A DNA stretch of 64,000 nt from Symbiodinium kawagutii (taxonomy: Eukaryota > Sar > Dinophyceae > Suessiales > Symbiodiniaceae). The stretch lies in contig VSDK01016891.1 of assembly GCA_009767595.1 (NCBI GenBank), positions 133,495 through 197,494 of the forward strand, given 5' to 3'. How positions within the stretch are numbered: the stretch's first letter is position 1; each line of letters starts with the position of its first letter. Shown here piece by piece: positions 10,565 through 21,702 of the stretch. A program made the position numbers and the translations under genes. A model generated the notes under the pieces. That model saw only the letters and a program-made list of their open reading frames with translations. It did no database searches and was not told where the DNA came from.

Positions 10565-11061
10565 CCTAGTTGCATTAAATCAATTGCTAGAGAGACTCAA
10601 GTGTACTAGATATACTATGAGCCTTTTTTAGTAAATCAATCAAACACAGAAGTGTTTCGTGAAATGGGGGGAAGCCCCAAGTCCTTCGTGTCTTCTTTCA
10701 ATTGTTCATGTTATATCAATCCCAGTGCCACCTTGTCTGGATACGTCTCTTGGAAACCTACGACCTCTTAGCGACGTGGCCCTAAATGAAAGATTGGAAA
10801 AACAAAGGAAAACATATGGAAACCATTAATTCACTTCATTATCCTATGATTAATGATTTCCATATGATTAATCAACATATGGGTGACCATCAGAAACTAT
10901 GATTGCCTATCATGAACACTTGATTAATGGTTCATCATAAGCCATCATTTGATCATATAATGACGGCTGTCCTAAAAGATCATCACCTGATGACTGGGTC
11001 ATGTTGAGAGAACCTCTTCACCCTCCGGGAAAGTATTGACACCAACTGCATTGCAAACTGA

Positions 11062-11250
11062 TCATTCTGTTGTTGAACAGCGTTTGTTTTTGTTTATCAA
11101 GGATTGCGACCACCTGTTCCCAAACAATATATCAAGGATCATCAGGGTCTTGATGTTGCTGAGCACCGCCTGCTGCTTGTCATCATTTTTTGAATCTCGC
11201 TTTTCGCTGCACCCAAAACAGGGATGAGGGCAAAACTTGCTCGGTCCCCC
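11062..11250 (-). CDS. candidate 3' exon with CPHPCFGC motif
   Basis: 63 codons on minus: GGPSKFCPHPCFGCSEKRDS, KNDDKQQAVLSNIKTLMILD, ILFGNRWSQSLINKNKRCST, then TE and TGA. The acceptor is GCACCCAG|GGG. The C-x3-C-x2-C cluster near the start resembles small metal-binding knots but no named family fits. It may end the minus-strand gene spanning roughly 11-16 kb. The competing plus frame is less purine-biased. Confidence 0.45.
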   Translation of the reverse strand, partial: GGPSKFCPHPCFGCSEKRDSKNDDKQQAVLSNIKTLMILDILFGNRWSQSLINKNKRCSTTE

Positions 11251-12258
11251 CTGGGTGCATTACAGCACTGGGGTACTGGTGCCCAGTGAATTTGAGTCTC
11301 TCGCATGACACCCTTTAACGAGGATCAGACCTAACCTATATTCACATAAATGAATCATAAAGATGTAGTGTCCCAAGCTTTACCACTATAAATATTGTCT
11401 AACAAGCTCTTGCACAAGCATGGAGAAAATAAGCATCACACCAACGGTCACATTGAAAGTGTGGGCAAACCTGGCCAGTTAAGAATAGGAAAAAATCAAC
11501 CAAAAAAGAAAGTGGATCCCAATTTTGGCTCACGTCGGTGAATCAACTCAGAATAAATCAAAATTGGGATCTAAGCAGCCACGATAGAAACAATTAAATT
11601 GCAGTCCGTGCACCCATTCTCTTCACATCAATAAGCAAAAGAACGAGGGGCGGCTCAATCCAGTTCCATATCTGATCAACACTTCCGCGTTTTCAAGTTT
11701 TTGCAAGAGGTTGTTGGCCAATAAAATAACAAGATCAAAAACACCAACTGGAAAGTGCGTTGACCAATCATATCAATCAAATCGCTGGATCATATCAAAC
11801 GCACACACGCACACAAACACACCATCCCAAAATATGTTGAACAATGTTTGTATAAAACCGCCAGCCAATAGAAGTAATTTCACAAACTTCATCTAAACAA
11901 ACCATCTGGGAGAATCAATCAACCAATCAACATCCACGGAACAACCACTGGTCTCATAGTATAGAAATATGGCATGGCCCACTGTTCACTTGGATGATCC
12001 TTACTGGGTCCCTACCAGTGTCTGGTAAGGAGGTAACATTTGGTCCTGATCCACTACAGGGCTAATTGGTAGGGAATGGAAAGTGTACTATCAACAATTT
12101 GGTAAAACTTCAATCACTTCGTTGTTCTGGGACTGGAAGCAACTATAAACAAAACAACCAACCTGTTCTGCTATTTCCTGGCGACCCAAATTTGTGACTA
12201 CTTGTGCTGGGTAAGCTCCAATCATTGGTGTAAGGGGGTGATGAACCCCCATGGCGAG

Positions 12259-12477
12259 CTAGTACACTGCACAGTTCTGCAGAAGATCTGTGCCCTCAAC
12301 AAGTGTTCGCATACAAGAGGCTGCCACACGAAAGGCAAAGTGCTTCATCCAGGAATCCAAGCAGTGCTTCCCAACTTTCCACAACGATTGCATGTAGCAT
12401 AGCAGAATGCCAAAAACAATATTGCAAAGATTGGTACCCCCTGATTGTAAGTCGTTTATAGTTGGTTTAAAACCCAA
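12259..12477 (-). CDS. candidate exon, amphipathic
   Basis: Minus frame includes NIVFGILLCYMQSLWKVGKH and WMKHFAFRVAASCMRTLVEG, ending TAG. About 53% of codons are purine-first. The plus frame (12202-12402) is similarly open. Splice sites are not clear. Confidence 0.3.
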   Translation of the reverse strand: MGFKPTINDLQSGGTNLCNIVFGILLCYMQSLWKVGKHCLDSWMKHFAFRVAASCMRTLVEGTDLLQNCAVY

Positions 12478-12582
12478 CCAAGTATAGCTGCAGCTAGATC
12501 ACCCTAGCTGGCACTTGCCCTAGTTATAACCGAAGTGAAGTAACTGGGGGGCACAATTCTGTAGGATACTCAAAGTCAGGAC

Positions 12583-12804
12583 GTGTTGATCCAGGTGGAT
12601 TCCCAGGATGCCAAACATTCCAATTTCTTTGGCCACTCCTGTGACATTCCTACAGGCACAGCACGTCGACCTGCACTGATCCGTGATGATCCGACAACGC
12701 CACTGACGGTCGACTTGAACCGGTGGGTGGTCCAGCACTCTTCTTTAGGATGTACGCTCAGCCAAGAAAATAAAATAGAACCCTCAAATGGTGATAGCCA
12801 GTAG
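12583..12804. other. GC island open on both strands
   Basis: Plus reads VDSQDAKHSNFFGHSCDIPT onward to TAG; minus frames are open too. No decisive splice pair. Probably an exon of unknown strand. Confidence 0.25.
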
Positions 12805-13139
12805 GTACAAATTCTTCGGTACTGCTGAAGGTTCTGCACTTACAGCAACCAATTAACCAAGTGCTAGGACGTTGTCAGACTAGAGAAACAATCAGAATCG
12901 ATCAATTTGCATACTGAGCCAGCATCAAAACAATCTGAAGATCTGCACCAATGCATGCAAAGCAGCATCACCTCCTGTGCACACGTACATACATAATATT
13001 CTATATGATATTTATGTAAACATAAATGCAAATCTATGTATGCATAAAAAGAGAAACCAATAATGAGAGAGAATGAGAGAGATATCAATTGCTCATATCC
13101 ACATCGATTATTGTATTACACATGAGCCCTCTTTTTCAG

Positions 13140-13303
13140 AAATGTCATATGTTGATTGGAATCCATCGTCACAAAATACAAGAGTACACTGGCTGCAAGA
13201 CCATACACAAAGTGGTGTAAGACTCAGCAACGGCAGCCGACATGCATTGCGAAGGCTGCTGCATAGGCAGCAGTTGGCGCGATCCGCAGAGTCATTCGTG
13301 TAG
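13140..13303 (+). CDS. candidate plus-strand exon with strong acceptor
   Basis: The acceptor CCCTCTTTTTCAG|AA is textbook. The frame runs MSYVDWNPSSQNTRVHWLQD, HTQSGVRLSNGSRHALRRLL, HRQQLARSAESFV then TAG, or a GTGTAG donor. A 104-codon minus frame overlaps. Opposite in strand to the flanking candidates, which lowers confidence. Confidence 0.35.
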
Positions 13304-13429
13304 AGCTTGGTCGATGGAGTTATCCATTGCAAAGAAATGCTGGGCATTTGGGACACAAATAAAATAGTCTGTGGAAAGAGCGTAAATGACCTGCATGAAC
13401 GATACACAATGGCCATGCACACTCCTAAT

Positions 13430-13690
13430 CTAGGCTATCTGTCGTCTGTCGCCCATTGAGTACTGATAGCTGCCACATCCTGCTTTGTAGCTGACCCTAG
13501 TAAGGCAAGTCACCAGCACTAGCTTGGCACATGGGAGAATCTTGATTGAACAACTTGATGGATGGCCACCAATCATCACAATGGTTTCCGGTGACTTGTC
13601 CCAGCCAGTTATGACAATTTCAAAAAATGCCACACCATGAAGTCGCCCCAAACAATGGGGAAGTGCAAAGCAATGTTGAAATGAACAGTG
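13430..13690 (-). CDS. candidate exon, FEIVITGW segment
   Basis: Minus frame with LHGVAFFEIVITGWDKSPET and IVMIGGHPSSCSIKILPCAK, about 62% purine-first codons over 73 codons, ending TAG at 13430. Candidate donors inside are AGG|GTCAGC and CTG|GTGACT. The EIVI-x-GW pattern vaguely recalls the farnesoic acid O-methyltransferase-like domain (PF12248), but only over about ten residues. Likely one exon of the same minus gene as 13825-15924. Confidence 0.45.
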   Translation of the reverse strand, partial: HCSFQHCFALPHCLGRLHGVAFFEIVITGWDKSPETIVMIGGHPSSCSIKILPCAKLVLVTCLTRVSYKAGCGSYQYSMGDRRQIA

Positions 13691-13824
13691 TCAAACAAAT
13701 ACAAAGAGTACTGCACTGGCCGATATTTACATGCAGATTTGGTCACAGTACAGAACCGATGTCAGATCCCTAAAAATATGCGGCTTTCCATGATGAATAT
13801 GATGATTTCGCATTTGAAGTACCA

Positions 13825-14015
13825 TCATTTTGTGACCGAAACGTGAAAAGATAGTATAGAATATCTCAGGACGTTTCTAGCGGGCACCGCGAAATATGAT
13901 GGATCATTGGGGCACAGGTCAAATCCGACATACAAGGCATCCATACATAGGGCCGTACACTTCACGTGTAGACACGCACAGGTGATCAAAGTTTCTCCCA
14001 GTTGATCATGATGGC
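13825..14015 (-). CDS. candidate exon, Cys-rich
   Basis: Minus frame HDQLGETLITCACLHVKCTA then LCMDALYVGFDLCPNDPSYF and AVPARN, continuing to TGA at 13825. Five Cys in 35 residues suggest an extracellular or disulfide-rich segment. Splice limits are uncertain. Confidence 0.35.
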
Positions 14016-14035
14016 GAGTCATAGATGTGTCCTGA

Positions 14036-14254
14036 TCAACTGAGATCATCCTGCACTGAGATCATCCATGATCCATCACCAGTTGACCAACCTGATGGAT
14101 GATGATCATCACTTCTGAGAGTCTCCTGCACTGGGGCCTTTATTGGTCTATGCTGGTTAGTTTTGAGGGATAGCTCGATGCCCAAGCTTTGCGCAGGGTT
14201 CATGCGGCAATCTGAAGCCATGGCTGTGGAAGCCAATATACATGCAGACTCCAA
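14036..14254 (-). CDS. candidate exon
   Basis: Minus frame DCRMNPAQSLGIELSLKTNQ then HRPIKAPVQETLRSDDHHPS, 58% purine-first codons. A possible donor is CATCAG|GTTGGT. It overlaps a local direct repeat (GAGATCATCCTGCACTGAGATCATCC). No family recognised. Confidence 0.35.
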   Translation of the reverse strand: MESACILASTAMASDCRMNPAQSLGIELSLKTNQHRPIKAPVQETLRSDDHHPSGWSTGDGSWMISVQDDLS

Positions 14255-14419
14255 TCAAACACTGTCACAAACGAATGCAAATTCGTAAACAAGCAGAGTA
14301 AACATCAATTGGAGAGAATGGTTTGACCATGATTCATCATTATGATCATGTATGTATAATGATGATTGATTGCTATTGTTTGTTTTAAGGAATCATAGTG
14401 TTCAACAACTGATGGTGAG

Positions 14420-14602
14420 CTAGCCATTGTGTAACATGGACATTGCATAAGAAACATCCAGGTGTTTATCCTGGCCAACAATCGCAGGATCGCACACGCC
14501 GACAGAATGTGTCAGCATAACTTCTTGCATCACGCAGCAAAGTGTCCATAAATGGCTTTGCTTCAAAACCCTTAGACCCCTGGTTCCCCCATCATTAGCC
14601 AT
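14420..14602 (-). CDS. candidate exon or small ORF
   Basis: Minus frame ANDGGTRGLRVLKQSHLWTL, CCVMQEVMLTHSVGVCDPAI, VGQDKHLDVSYAMSMLHNG, TAG. About 62% purine-first codons over 60 codons. It starts with ATG, or as an exon after AACCAG|G. Lies between other minus candidates. Confidence 0.4.
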   Translation of the reverse strand: MANDGGTRGLRVLKQSHLWTLCCVMQEVMLTHSVGVCDPAIVGQDKHLDVSYAMSMLHNG

Positions 14603-14677
14603 TATTTTGCCTATAAAATTGTCGGCGATTATCTCCCATCAGTTGGTTGGATAAAGCCTTGACCCAGCTCGCCATTT

Positions 14678-14878
14678 ATGGACAAAGCCACATCTCAGAC
14701 GACTTCTCGACTTCTCGACGTGGCCCAGAGTGCCGGCACTTGGCGGCACGGGCGCTGTAGGATGGCGGAGACCTGGGACCAGTGTGCAGCCCGTGATTTG
14801 TCAACGGGAAACACTACCGACCTCCCCAGCCATGGCTATGTGCCAAGGCCGTTTAGAGGAGTACAACACAGTGATTAG
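14678..14878 (+). CDS. candidate small ORF, 66 codons, plus strand
   Basis: ATG-initiated MDKATSQTTSRLLDVAQSAG then TWRHGRCRMAETWDQCAARD to TAG. Purine-first bias about 55%; contains a tandem ACTTCTCG duplication. Minus frames over the same island are also open and the neighbours are minus, so this may be an antisense shadow. Confidence 0.3.
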   Translation: MDKATSQTTSRLLDVAQSAGTWRHGRCRMAETWDQCAARDLSTGNTTDLPSHGYVPRPFRGVQHSD

Positions 14879-14890
14879 AGACATAGGGTT

Positions 14891-14964
14891 GTGCCAAAAT
14901 AAGGTAATTGACCCATAACCCACCAAAAAATCTTGGTTGGCAGGGGGTGCCATTATTTTGGCAC
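14891..14964. mobile_element. family B MITE
   Basis: 74 bp bounded by GTGCCAAAATAA and its inverse TTATTTTGGCAC, with internal ACCCACCAAAAAATC. Shares ends and core with copies at 27200-27281 and 52596-52660. Confidence 0.75.
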
Positions 14965-15029
14965 CCAGATCAAGATACTTCACATTGGGCAGCATGTAGT
15001 TCTTTTGCTTTTCTTGCCCTTCCATGCAA

Positions 15030-15147
15030 AATTGGTGTTTTAGTCATGGGGGACCCACCCCCCAGTTATCATCCAGTTTGTTAATCATTTATAGTGTATA
15101 GTGGTAAGCCATTCATGTTTTGGGTCCCCTATTTTGAGAAACCACCA
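15030..15147. mobile_element. family A MITE, degenerate left end
   Basis: Left CATGGGGGACCCACC and CAGTTATCATCCAG, right GGGTCCCCTATTTTGAGAAACC. The left end has lost the TTTCTCAAAAT part. Confidence 0.7.
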
Positions 15148-15321
15148 AAACCAAAAAAGTTGTTATTTTGCATCAAACATGGCCCATGGCACATTCTCGC
15201 AGTGAAGGGTTAAAAAAGTCATGGAGTCACCGCTACCAAAACCATGGCCTTAGCCCCAATAGTTTGTGCCCCAAAAGAACAAATGCCTAGAACATCTATC
15301 AACATCGTTGGATCAGCCGAC

Positions 15322-15601
15322 CTATGCCTCTTGCACAGGTTGTTGGCCGAAACCAGAATGAAAAGGCAAAAGACTAGAAACAGCCAAAGTAATTATACTG
15401 CTTCGACAGCGGTTTTCAACCCCACAGAATGTATGATTCTCAGTTGAAGAAATACACCCAGTTGGTTCTCCATGACTAGCGGCCATTGCTGATACATACA
15501 GCGTGCAATATGCACCATGCAGAATTGTTGTCATGCACCGCAACCCAAGAGCATTCCCACCAACCACATGAAGGTGTGAACAAGCCCACAGATGGGTTAC
15601 C
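15322..15601 (-). CDS. candidate exon, Cys-rich
   Basis: Minus frame VTHLWACSHLHVVGGNALGL, RCMTTILHGAYCTLYVSAMA, ASHGEPTGCISSTENHTFCG and on. Acceptor TTATTTGAG|G gives a one-base start that fits the two-base end of 15777-15924 (TG+G). The 3' limit is unclear; CTGG|GTGTAT is a possible donor. Many Cys and Ser/Thr suggest a secreted product. Confidence 0.4.
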
Positions 15602-15776
15602 CTCAAATAATCAATCTGGATAGCTGGCAAATCGCAAGGAACATTACAGGGAAAGCCAGAAATCAAAAGCCATTTCTATGTGTTGGCTCCACCAAGGTAG
15701 CGGTTACAAGCCATCCCAAAGATCTTAGTCAATCTAGGCCTGCCCAAAAAAATCTTGGTTCATCAACCAACCGTAC

Positions 15777-15924
15777 CAGCATGTAAAGATGGCTGGTGTT
15801 TTCTGCAAGTTGGCACAAGGATCCTCCTTTTCGCCCATGGAACCGTACCAGAAAACCATGGAATCAAATTGATTTTCCACGGCAAACTCCCCGTCACGGT
15901 GCACCACTCCGCGCCAGCGCACCG
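15777..15924 (-). CDS. candidate internal exon
   Basis: 48 codons on minus: VRWRGVVHRDGEFAVENQFD, SMVFWYGSMGEKEDPCANLQ, KTPAIFTC. Acceptor AAAGCCCAG, donor ATGCTG|GTACGG. Strong purine-first bias in DGEFAVEN and MGEKEDP. Phase agrees with the candidate at 15322-15601 across a 175-bp intron. Two other frames are open here, so it is not certain. Confidence 0.45.
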
Positions 15925-16019
15925 CTGGGCTTTGCTCAGGTTGCTTGCGGGAGTTGAGCTGGCGCGAGCCTGGCTATGGGAGGCACAGGAAGCATCACCA
16001 GCGACCTTTACAGTACCAT

Positions 16020-16310
16020 GGGTGCCCATTAGTAGCCAATGGTTAATGGTTGCTAATGGTTCATAGCTACTAATGGTTATATAATGGTTAGTAACTAATG
16101 GTTACTAGTAACTCTTAATGCTAAGGCACTAGTGAACCATTAACCATTAGTAACTCTGGGACCTGTTAACCATAGTTGTGAATAGTTACCAAAGGTAATT
16201 GGAAGCCTAGGGATCATTGACCATTCACTATGGTTAAGCACTAGTGAACCATTCTGAACAATCTTTAACCATCATTGACCATTGATCTGGTTGGTGGTTG
16301 AAACAGCCCG
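16020..16310. repeat. degenerate ATGGTTA field
   Basis: About 290 bp of loosely repeated TAATGGTTA, TAGTAACC and ACTAGTGAACCATT words in both orientations. Similar fields lie at 18580-18900 and 20930-21180. No coding signal. Confidence 0.6.
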
Positions 16311-16394
16311 TCATGAAAAATATGGGCAAGTCAACCAAACATGTGTTTGTCATTACTAGGGAAAATGTAAAATGCGAAGCAAAACCACCCACCG
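16288..16394. mobile_element. family C short inverted-repeat element
   Basis: Left CTGGTTGGTGGTTGAA, then CATGAAAAATATGGGCAAGTC, and right AAAATGCGAAGCAAAACCACC. The same order of words recurs at 21178, 41958, 44533, 53578 and 55960. Confidence 0.6.
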
Positions 16395-16403
16395 GTAATC
16401 ATA

Positions 16404-16506
16404 TGATAGTTTCTCAAAATAGGGGACCCACCAAATCATCCATATATAAGCCATTTACAGTAGTAAACCAGCCATTTTTTGGATCCTCTATTTTGAGAAA
16501 CCACCA
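16404..16506. mobile_element. family A MITE, TA-flanked
   Basis: 103 bp. Left TGATAGTTTCTCAAAATAGG, right ATTTTGAGAAACCACCA, TA at 16402-16403 and 16507-16508. One of the best-preserved copies; it lies about 10 bp from the family C element. Confidence 0.9.
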
Positions 16507-16509
16507 TAT

Positions 16510-18400
16510 AATCACTAGTAAAGCATAGTAAAGCATTGTTGACCATAGTCGCTTGACAGCTTGATTACATGTGGGGTTAGCCGTGATGGCACCTATCACC
16601 ATCCAGCTGTACAAAGCCATTTTTTTACTCCAAAAAATACAGTGATGATCATAGTACACAAAATGATTCTTGGCTAGTAGCTATGGATGGTTTACAAGAA
16701 TACAGCTATGATTGTAGTAGCAGTAAGATTACAAGAACAATTGTGATAGTTGAAAATGAGTCAACATCGTTTTCCCCACTTTACTCCATGTTTGATATGA
16801 AAATGAATGCAATGTGGGCATTCATAGGTACAATTCCCTGCAAACAAAGAAGACCTCATGTTGACTTGACTATAGGATTTTCTGGACATGCGTACTGACT
16901 AGGGCAAATAGTGTTTGTGCAATGTGAGATCCACAATTAATACCAAACCAGCAATGTCTTTAAATCATTGTCAAGGATCTGCCTTGTTTGTCAATCAACA
17001 ACCCCAAACCTTCCGCCAAGTTAAGCATTGATATGTGACCATGCAACAGCTTACATGATCCCTTCCATAAAAGTACAAAATCAATTTTGTGCGTGATCAA
17101 AAGGCCATGCAACTGGAGAAAGCATGTTTGCATTGCCCTTCGCTAACCAGTAGATATGACACCCAGGATATGTTTGTCAGTAGAATTGAATGTACACGCA
17201 ACATCTTGGACCCCTCATTACCACGATAATAGTGAAACATGGGAAGGCCAAGGATACCGAATGATTGCAACACGAACATGTTTCAGGAATACTTAGATGT
17301 GTTTGTTTGGGCGTGAACCCTCAAGAATCGCCACTCATAAGTACGGATCTGAGTACATGATGAAAGTTGTCCAGGATGGTTTGACCATGGAGCAACTCAG
17401 CCACAACCACCATCAACTGAGCCGTGATCAAAACGTCTTTCTTTTGGGAAGGCGATAACAAAACACTTACACCATCGCTTACGCTTAGCTTACGCCACCA
17501 CAATTGTAGCTTACGCGGGGGTCATGAGCTTCACTGTACTTACGCAGGGCTTACGCCAAACACTTTTTGCACCCCACCACAGCAATTGCTTACGCGCAGC
17601 AGCTTTTAATAGCTTTTGCCAGCTTTTGCCAGCTTGCGCCCGGCTTACGCCAGTGGTCCTTATTTCCAGCCCTTTACTAAACATAAACAGCATAGTTTTC
17701 AGCGTGGCTCAACTATCATCAGCCATCCACAACCAACGCGCCATCTTCGCCAGCCTTCTTTCTGCGTAGCTTGTGCCGCGCCAGCCTGTGGCAAGCCGCG
17801 TCGCACAAAGCACCTTCGAGAAGGTGGGTGGTTTCTAAACGTCGGGAAACGATGCTGAGTGATTGGTAATGATGGCTGCTTGATGGCTGATATTGGAACG
17901 ATCGTAGTTGATGGTGAGTTGGTTTGAGGTAACTGTTGGATCATATTGGGTTGAGTAATTAATGATGGTTAACTGTTGGACAATGATGATTGGGAATGAT
18001 GTTAATGGTCAACCAGTGGCTTTGGTTAGTTGCCCCATCAAAAAATGGCTCGCCAAAAAAGAGTTCATTATCCTAGTTGGTATGGTTTAAAACAGAAAAC
18101 ACTCTGAGAACCACCAACCACTGATTGTTGCTTTCTACTGTTCTGTTCCTTACTTTTGTTTTAATGTATTCATTTTTTGTTCGAATAAATATCTGCCAGA
18201 AGCCACAAAAGCCAAAACAAGCAGGCATCAGCTAAGACCGCCCCGAAAAATCCCAAATCACCCCTCCCTCTCTTTGAAGTCTGTGGAGTGGTCGAAAGCA
18301 AACACCAAATACATGGATTCGGTCATCATTTGTTCATCATTTGTTCATGAATTGTTCGTGAAGTTTCATGATTTTTCTGCATGTTTCGTTGTGTTTTTTG
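16510..18400. other. AT-rich stretch without a convincing gene
   Basis: Open frames are short and unsupported. 17470-17660 contains repeated GCTTACGC and AGCTTTTGCC words. 18180-18260 is A-rich. Confidence 0.4.
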
Positions 18401-18414
18401 CCCCTCCACACTAC

Positions 18415-18564
18415 GAGTCTACGCGCTGCAACCGCTTCGACCGGCCCACACGGCGGCCTCTGCTGCCGTCGGATCTCGGCCGTCACTGCGGTGATGATCT
18501 CCTCGGTAATCTCGACGGTATCGCGAGCATCGCTTCGCACGCATGGCAGTGGATACCGTGGTGT
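18415..18564 (-). CDS. candidate exon, Glu-rich helix
   Basis: 50 codons on minus: TPRYPLPCVRSDARDTVEIT, EEIITAVTAEIRRQQRPPCG, PVEAVAARRL. About three quarters of the core codons are purine-first (GAT ACC GTC GAG ATT). Acceptor GGCTAG, donor CTC|GTAGTG. Both ends are phase 0. The segment predicts an amphipathic helix. No family recognised. Confidence 0.45.
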
Positions 18565-18579
18565 CTAGCCATGGTTGCT

Positions 18580-20100
18580 ATATATCCAATGGTTAGTGGC
18601 ATAGAAATTGTTAATGGTTAATCTATTGGTTTAGCCGATGGTTAATTCTAATGGTTTATTTCTAGCCAATGGTTATTTCCTAGAAACCAATCATGGCTAA
18701 TGGTAATCTAATGGTAATCTAATGGTAAGTACTGTAGCAATTAATGGTTTCTAGCCATGGCTGAATGCCATAGGTGGTTAGTCCAATGGTATGTAGCAAT
18801 TGGATATATGGTGTATTAGCCATTAACCAATTGTTATCATACATGGTATTTAGCAAAATGTTATGATATTGTTGGATGTTAGTTTGTTGGAATATTGTTC
18901 ATATTGGTTACCTGGTAATGGTATTTACATGTGCACATATTGGTGCAAAGCCCATGTAATCAATGAATAGCAGGAAACATAATGTGGGTATCAGTATCAG
19001 CACAAATCAATGAGTTTCAGTACATCAATGCATGCCGCGCAAATAAACTGCATGTACATGCACCTCAATGTCGATAGCCACGCCATTTGATGCACTGCAG
19101 TAGCTATATTTGATGTTCACTCTTGACAACAAACATGTATGAACATTTTTGGCAACCTACATGGTACTCTTGATGGCACAGCAATGGAGGGTCATTCACC
19201 CGAATATTCAGAACACGTTGCCCCTAATAAAAACCACCTGCTTGTATAGAATGCCAACTAAATTCGCCTGCGGCTCGAAAAAAGAAAATACTCCCGATCA
19301 ATTTGGTTCCAACCATTTAACCAAATTGTACTGGTTCCTAATGCTGGTCAATTTGTTTTGGATCTGAAACCAAGAAAATTAGGAATAAAAACAGATGCAA
19401 TCCCTCAAGACACTAATCAATTTTGCCTTCTCCGTAGTCATTGAACAGCCGTCTTTTTCGATATTTACCATATGACTTAGAGGTATGAACAAGAGTACCA
19501 GCTCGCATCACCATTCCTGTGTTTAAATCCACATAAATATGATTTTCCCGTAATTACTTGCGCTAATTTATTGATAGTTCAGAGGGATTGCCAGTTGATG
19601 GGATATCATACACCCAGCTTACAAACAAAGTACAAAAGACCCTCACCTTTCGGATTTGGGGAAAAACGCACCTTGCTTTGCTGAACAGCGTCGATTGATG
19701 ATCTGTCCAGCATCTTTGATCAATCCAAGCTTGGTCAAACAATGGACCAGTAGCAGTTGGAGTCGACACTACGGCCCCAGAGGGACAGTAGCAAACCAAG
19801 TATCAGTGGCTGTTGCAGTATATGTAGCTCGAACGACTTCAACTGAAAAGGCAAAATCACTTGCAATTCTTGTTAATGGTTCGTGGTCCATGGTTGATTA
19901 TCAAGCATATTCATCGTTTAACTAGCTATTGTGAAGTGGTCACTTACAATGGGTGAATGGCTCATCAAAGCTCATCACCCCTCCCGCATCGCCAGGCTTC
20001 CATCTTGCCACCAGAAACCTCCAAACCCATGCGCTCTGCAGATTGCCTGAGGCGCGGGGGGATTGGTGAGCGGTTTGACGTGGAACCATCATGGAACCGC
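18580..20100. other. repeat field and AT-rich DNA, no convincing gene
   Basis: 18580-18900 is degenerate TAATGGTTA sequence. 19560-19930 contains open frames on both strands without splice pairs. The last 150 bp before the gap is GC-richer. Confidence 0.4.
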
Positions 20101-20101
20101 T

Positions 20102-20136
20102 NNNNNNNNNNNNNNNNNNNNNNNNNNNNNNNNNNN
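20102..20136. other. assembly gap (35 N)
   Basis: Run of 35 undetermined bases. Confidence 0.99.
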
Positions 20137-20751
20137 CCGCTCTTCTGGGCTATCGTGCCATATGTGCAAGTAAGCTAGGAAATAACTAAGTGAGCTTTGA
20201 TGGTGTACCATTGGCACAGCCTCAACCTGGATCTGTTTTGACCTTCCAACATATGGAAGGATCAAACCTAAAATAGAAGAAATGCAGCTTCTGGGTCATC
20301 ATAGCCATGGCCGTATGTTGTGTGCACCACATGACAATCCTGGCAGTTCCACTCATTGTCAAATGATTCGCCTGTCAACAATGGCGATTTTCCAGAAAAC
20401 CAGGCTCATCCACTTTTGATTACCACTAACAACCATTCTCGATCAAACATCATTCATCATCATTCAGCATAAACATAAATCACCGTTCTCCACCACTAAT
20501 ATCAATACAAGTCACAGAACACAAACCATCCATTCCCCAAAACAAAACAACACAAATCAACCACAGCGTCATTCACAACCACTGGTCCACAATTACTAGT
20601 CATAAATCCACAAAAATCATCCATCATCCACAATTACTAGTCAAAAATCAACCACTGGTCCTTATCAACCCCAATCAACCCCAGTTACTCATCATAAATC
20701 ACCACTAAATCACCATTATCAACCCCAATCATCCACAAAAATCCGCCGCAG

Positions 20752-20890
20752 GTCATGGCACCGAACCACCGAATGGTGCTTCACCACTGCTGCCGCTCGC
20801 CTCAAGGGATCCGCCGGTAGCCGCGACAGGATGAAGCGCGCGGGCGTCTCTGACGTCGCCACGTGGCTGGACGCCTCCCAAGCGCCACGG
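20752..20890 (+). CDS. candidate exon, strand uncertain
   Basis: Plus frame SWHRTTEWCFTTAAARLKGS, AGSRDRMKRAGVSDVATWLD, ASQAPR, between CGCCGCAG|G and CACGG|GTGAGC, a strong donor. GC at third positions is high. Two minus frames over the island are also open. Confidence 0.4.
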
Positions 20891-21177
20891 GTGAGCCTTC
20901 GCCTGAGCCTGAGCCTGGTAGGTCATATGACTTGTTGGTGGTTGAACTACCCGTGGTGAACTAGCTATTACTGGAAATGGTAGATGGCAAGTGGTTAACT
21001 AACTAGTGGTTAACTAGCGGTTAACAAATATGCTATAGCTACTAATGGTGAACTAACTAGTGGGTAATGATGGCTAGAGATGGTTGATGATCATAAGTAG
21101 TTGGTGGTTGAACTAGAACTGGAAAGGATGATTTGAATAACTTGGTGGAAAATTACTGGTGATTATCCACCATTTAT

Positions 21178-21284
21178 TTGCTGGTGGTTGAACTACCCCT
21201 ATGAGAAATATTCATCAATAAAACCATTTGTTAATTAATCGTTACTAGGGAAAATAGAAAATGTTCAAACCCACCAGGCAAATG
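21178..21284. mobile_element. family C short inverted-repeat element
   Basis: Left GCTGGTGGTTGAACTACCCC, right AAAATGTTCAAACCCACCAG. Same word order as the copy at 16288. Confidence 0.6.
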
Positions 21285-21569
21285 ATTTACTACTGGAAAG
21301 GATGATTTGGGGTTATCCCAGGTATCCCCATTTTCAGAAACCGCCATCGAGGGTTGTCCTTGGCCCTTCGAGGCACCATCCAAGTTCGTAACCATTCTTG
21401 ATAGGGAAACTAGCCATAAATTTCTGCGGGGGTGACGCCATTTTCGGACAATGCCATGGACTCATCAATGGTGACTCAATATGAACGAATGAACAGTATG
21501 GTTCTACGTGAGGTGAATTCATTTATAGCCAATACTATCAACTAGTGAACTGGTGAAGCATTTAGACAG

Positions 21570-21662
21570 TACCCTAATGCTCCAAATACCTTGCGAGAAG
21601 GGGTTTCTCCAAAAAATCCGTCCCAAGTACAGTCTCACAAGGGTTTTGGAGCACTAGGGTTA
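21570..21662. mobile_element. family G MITE
   Basis: Inverted ends TACCCTAATGCTCCAAATAC and TTTTGGAGCACTAGGGTTA, about 90 bp. A half copy (GGTATTTGGAGCACTAGGGG) lies at 42416-42436. Confidence 0.75.
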
Positions 21663-21702
21663 GTTAAGGACCTTACTTAACCACAACATCTCTTAAGCAT
21701 TT

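Noticed and set aside
11515-11545. TTTTGGCTCA, similar to the 3' part of the dinoflagellate spliced leader
   Set aside because: Only about ten bases match and the 5' CCGTAGCC part is missing.
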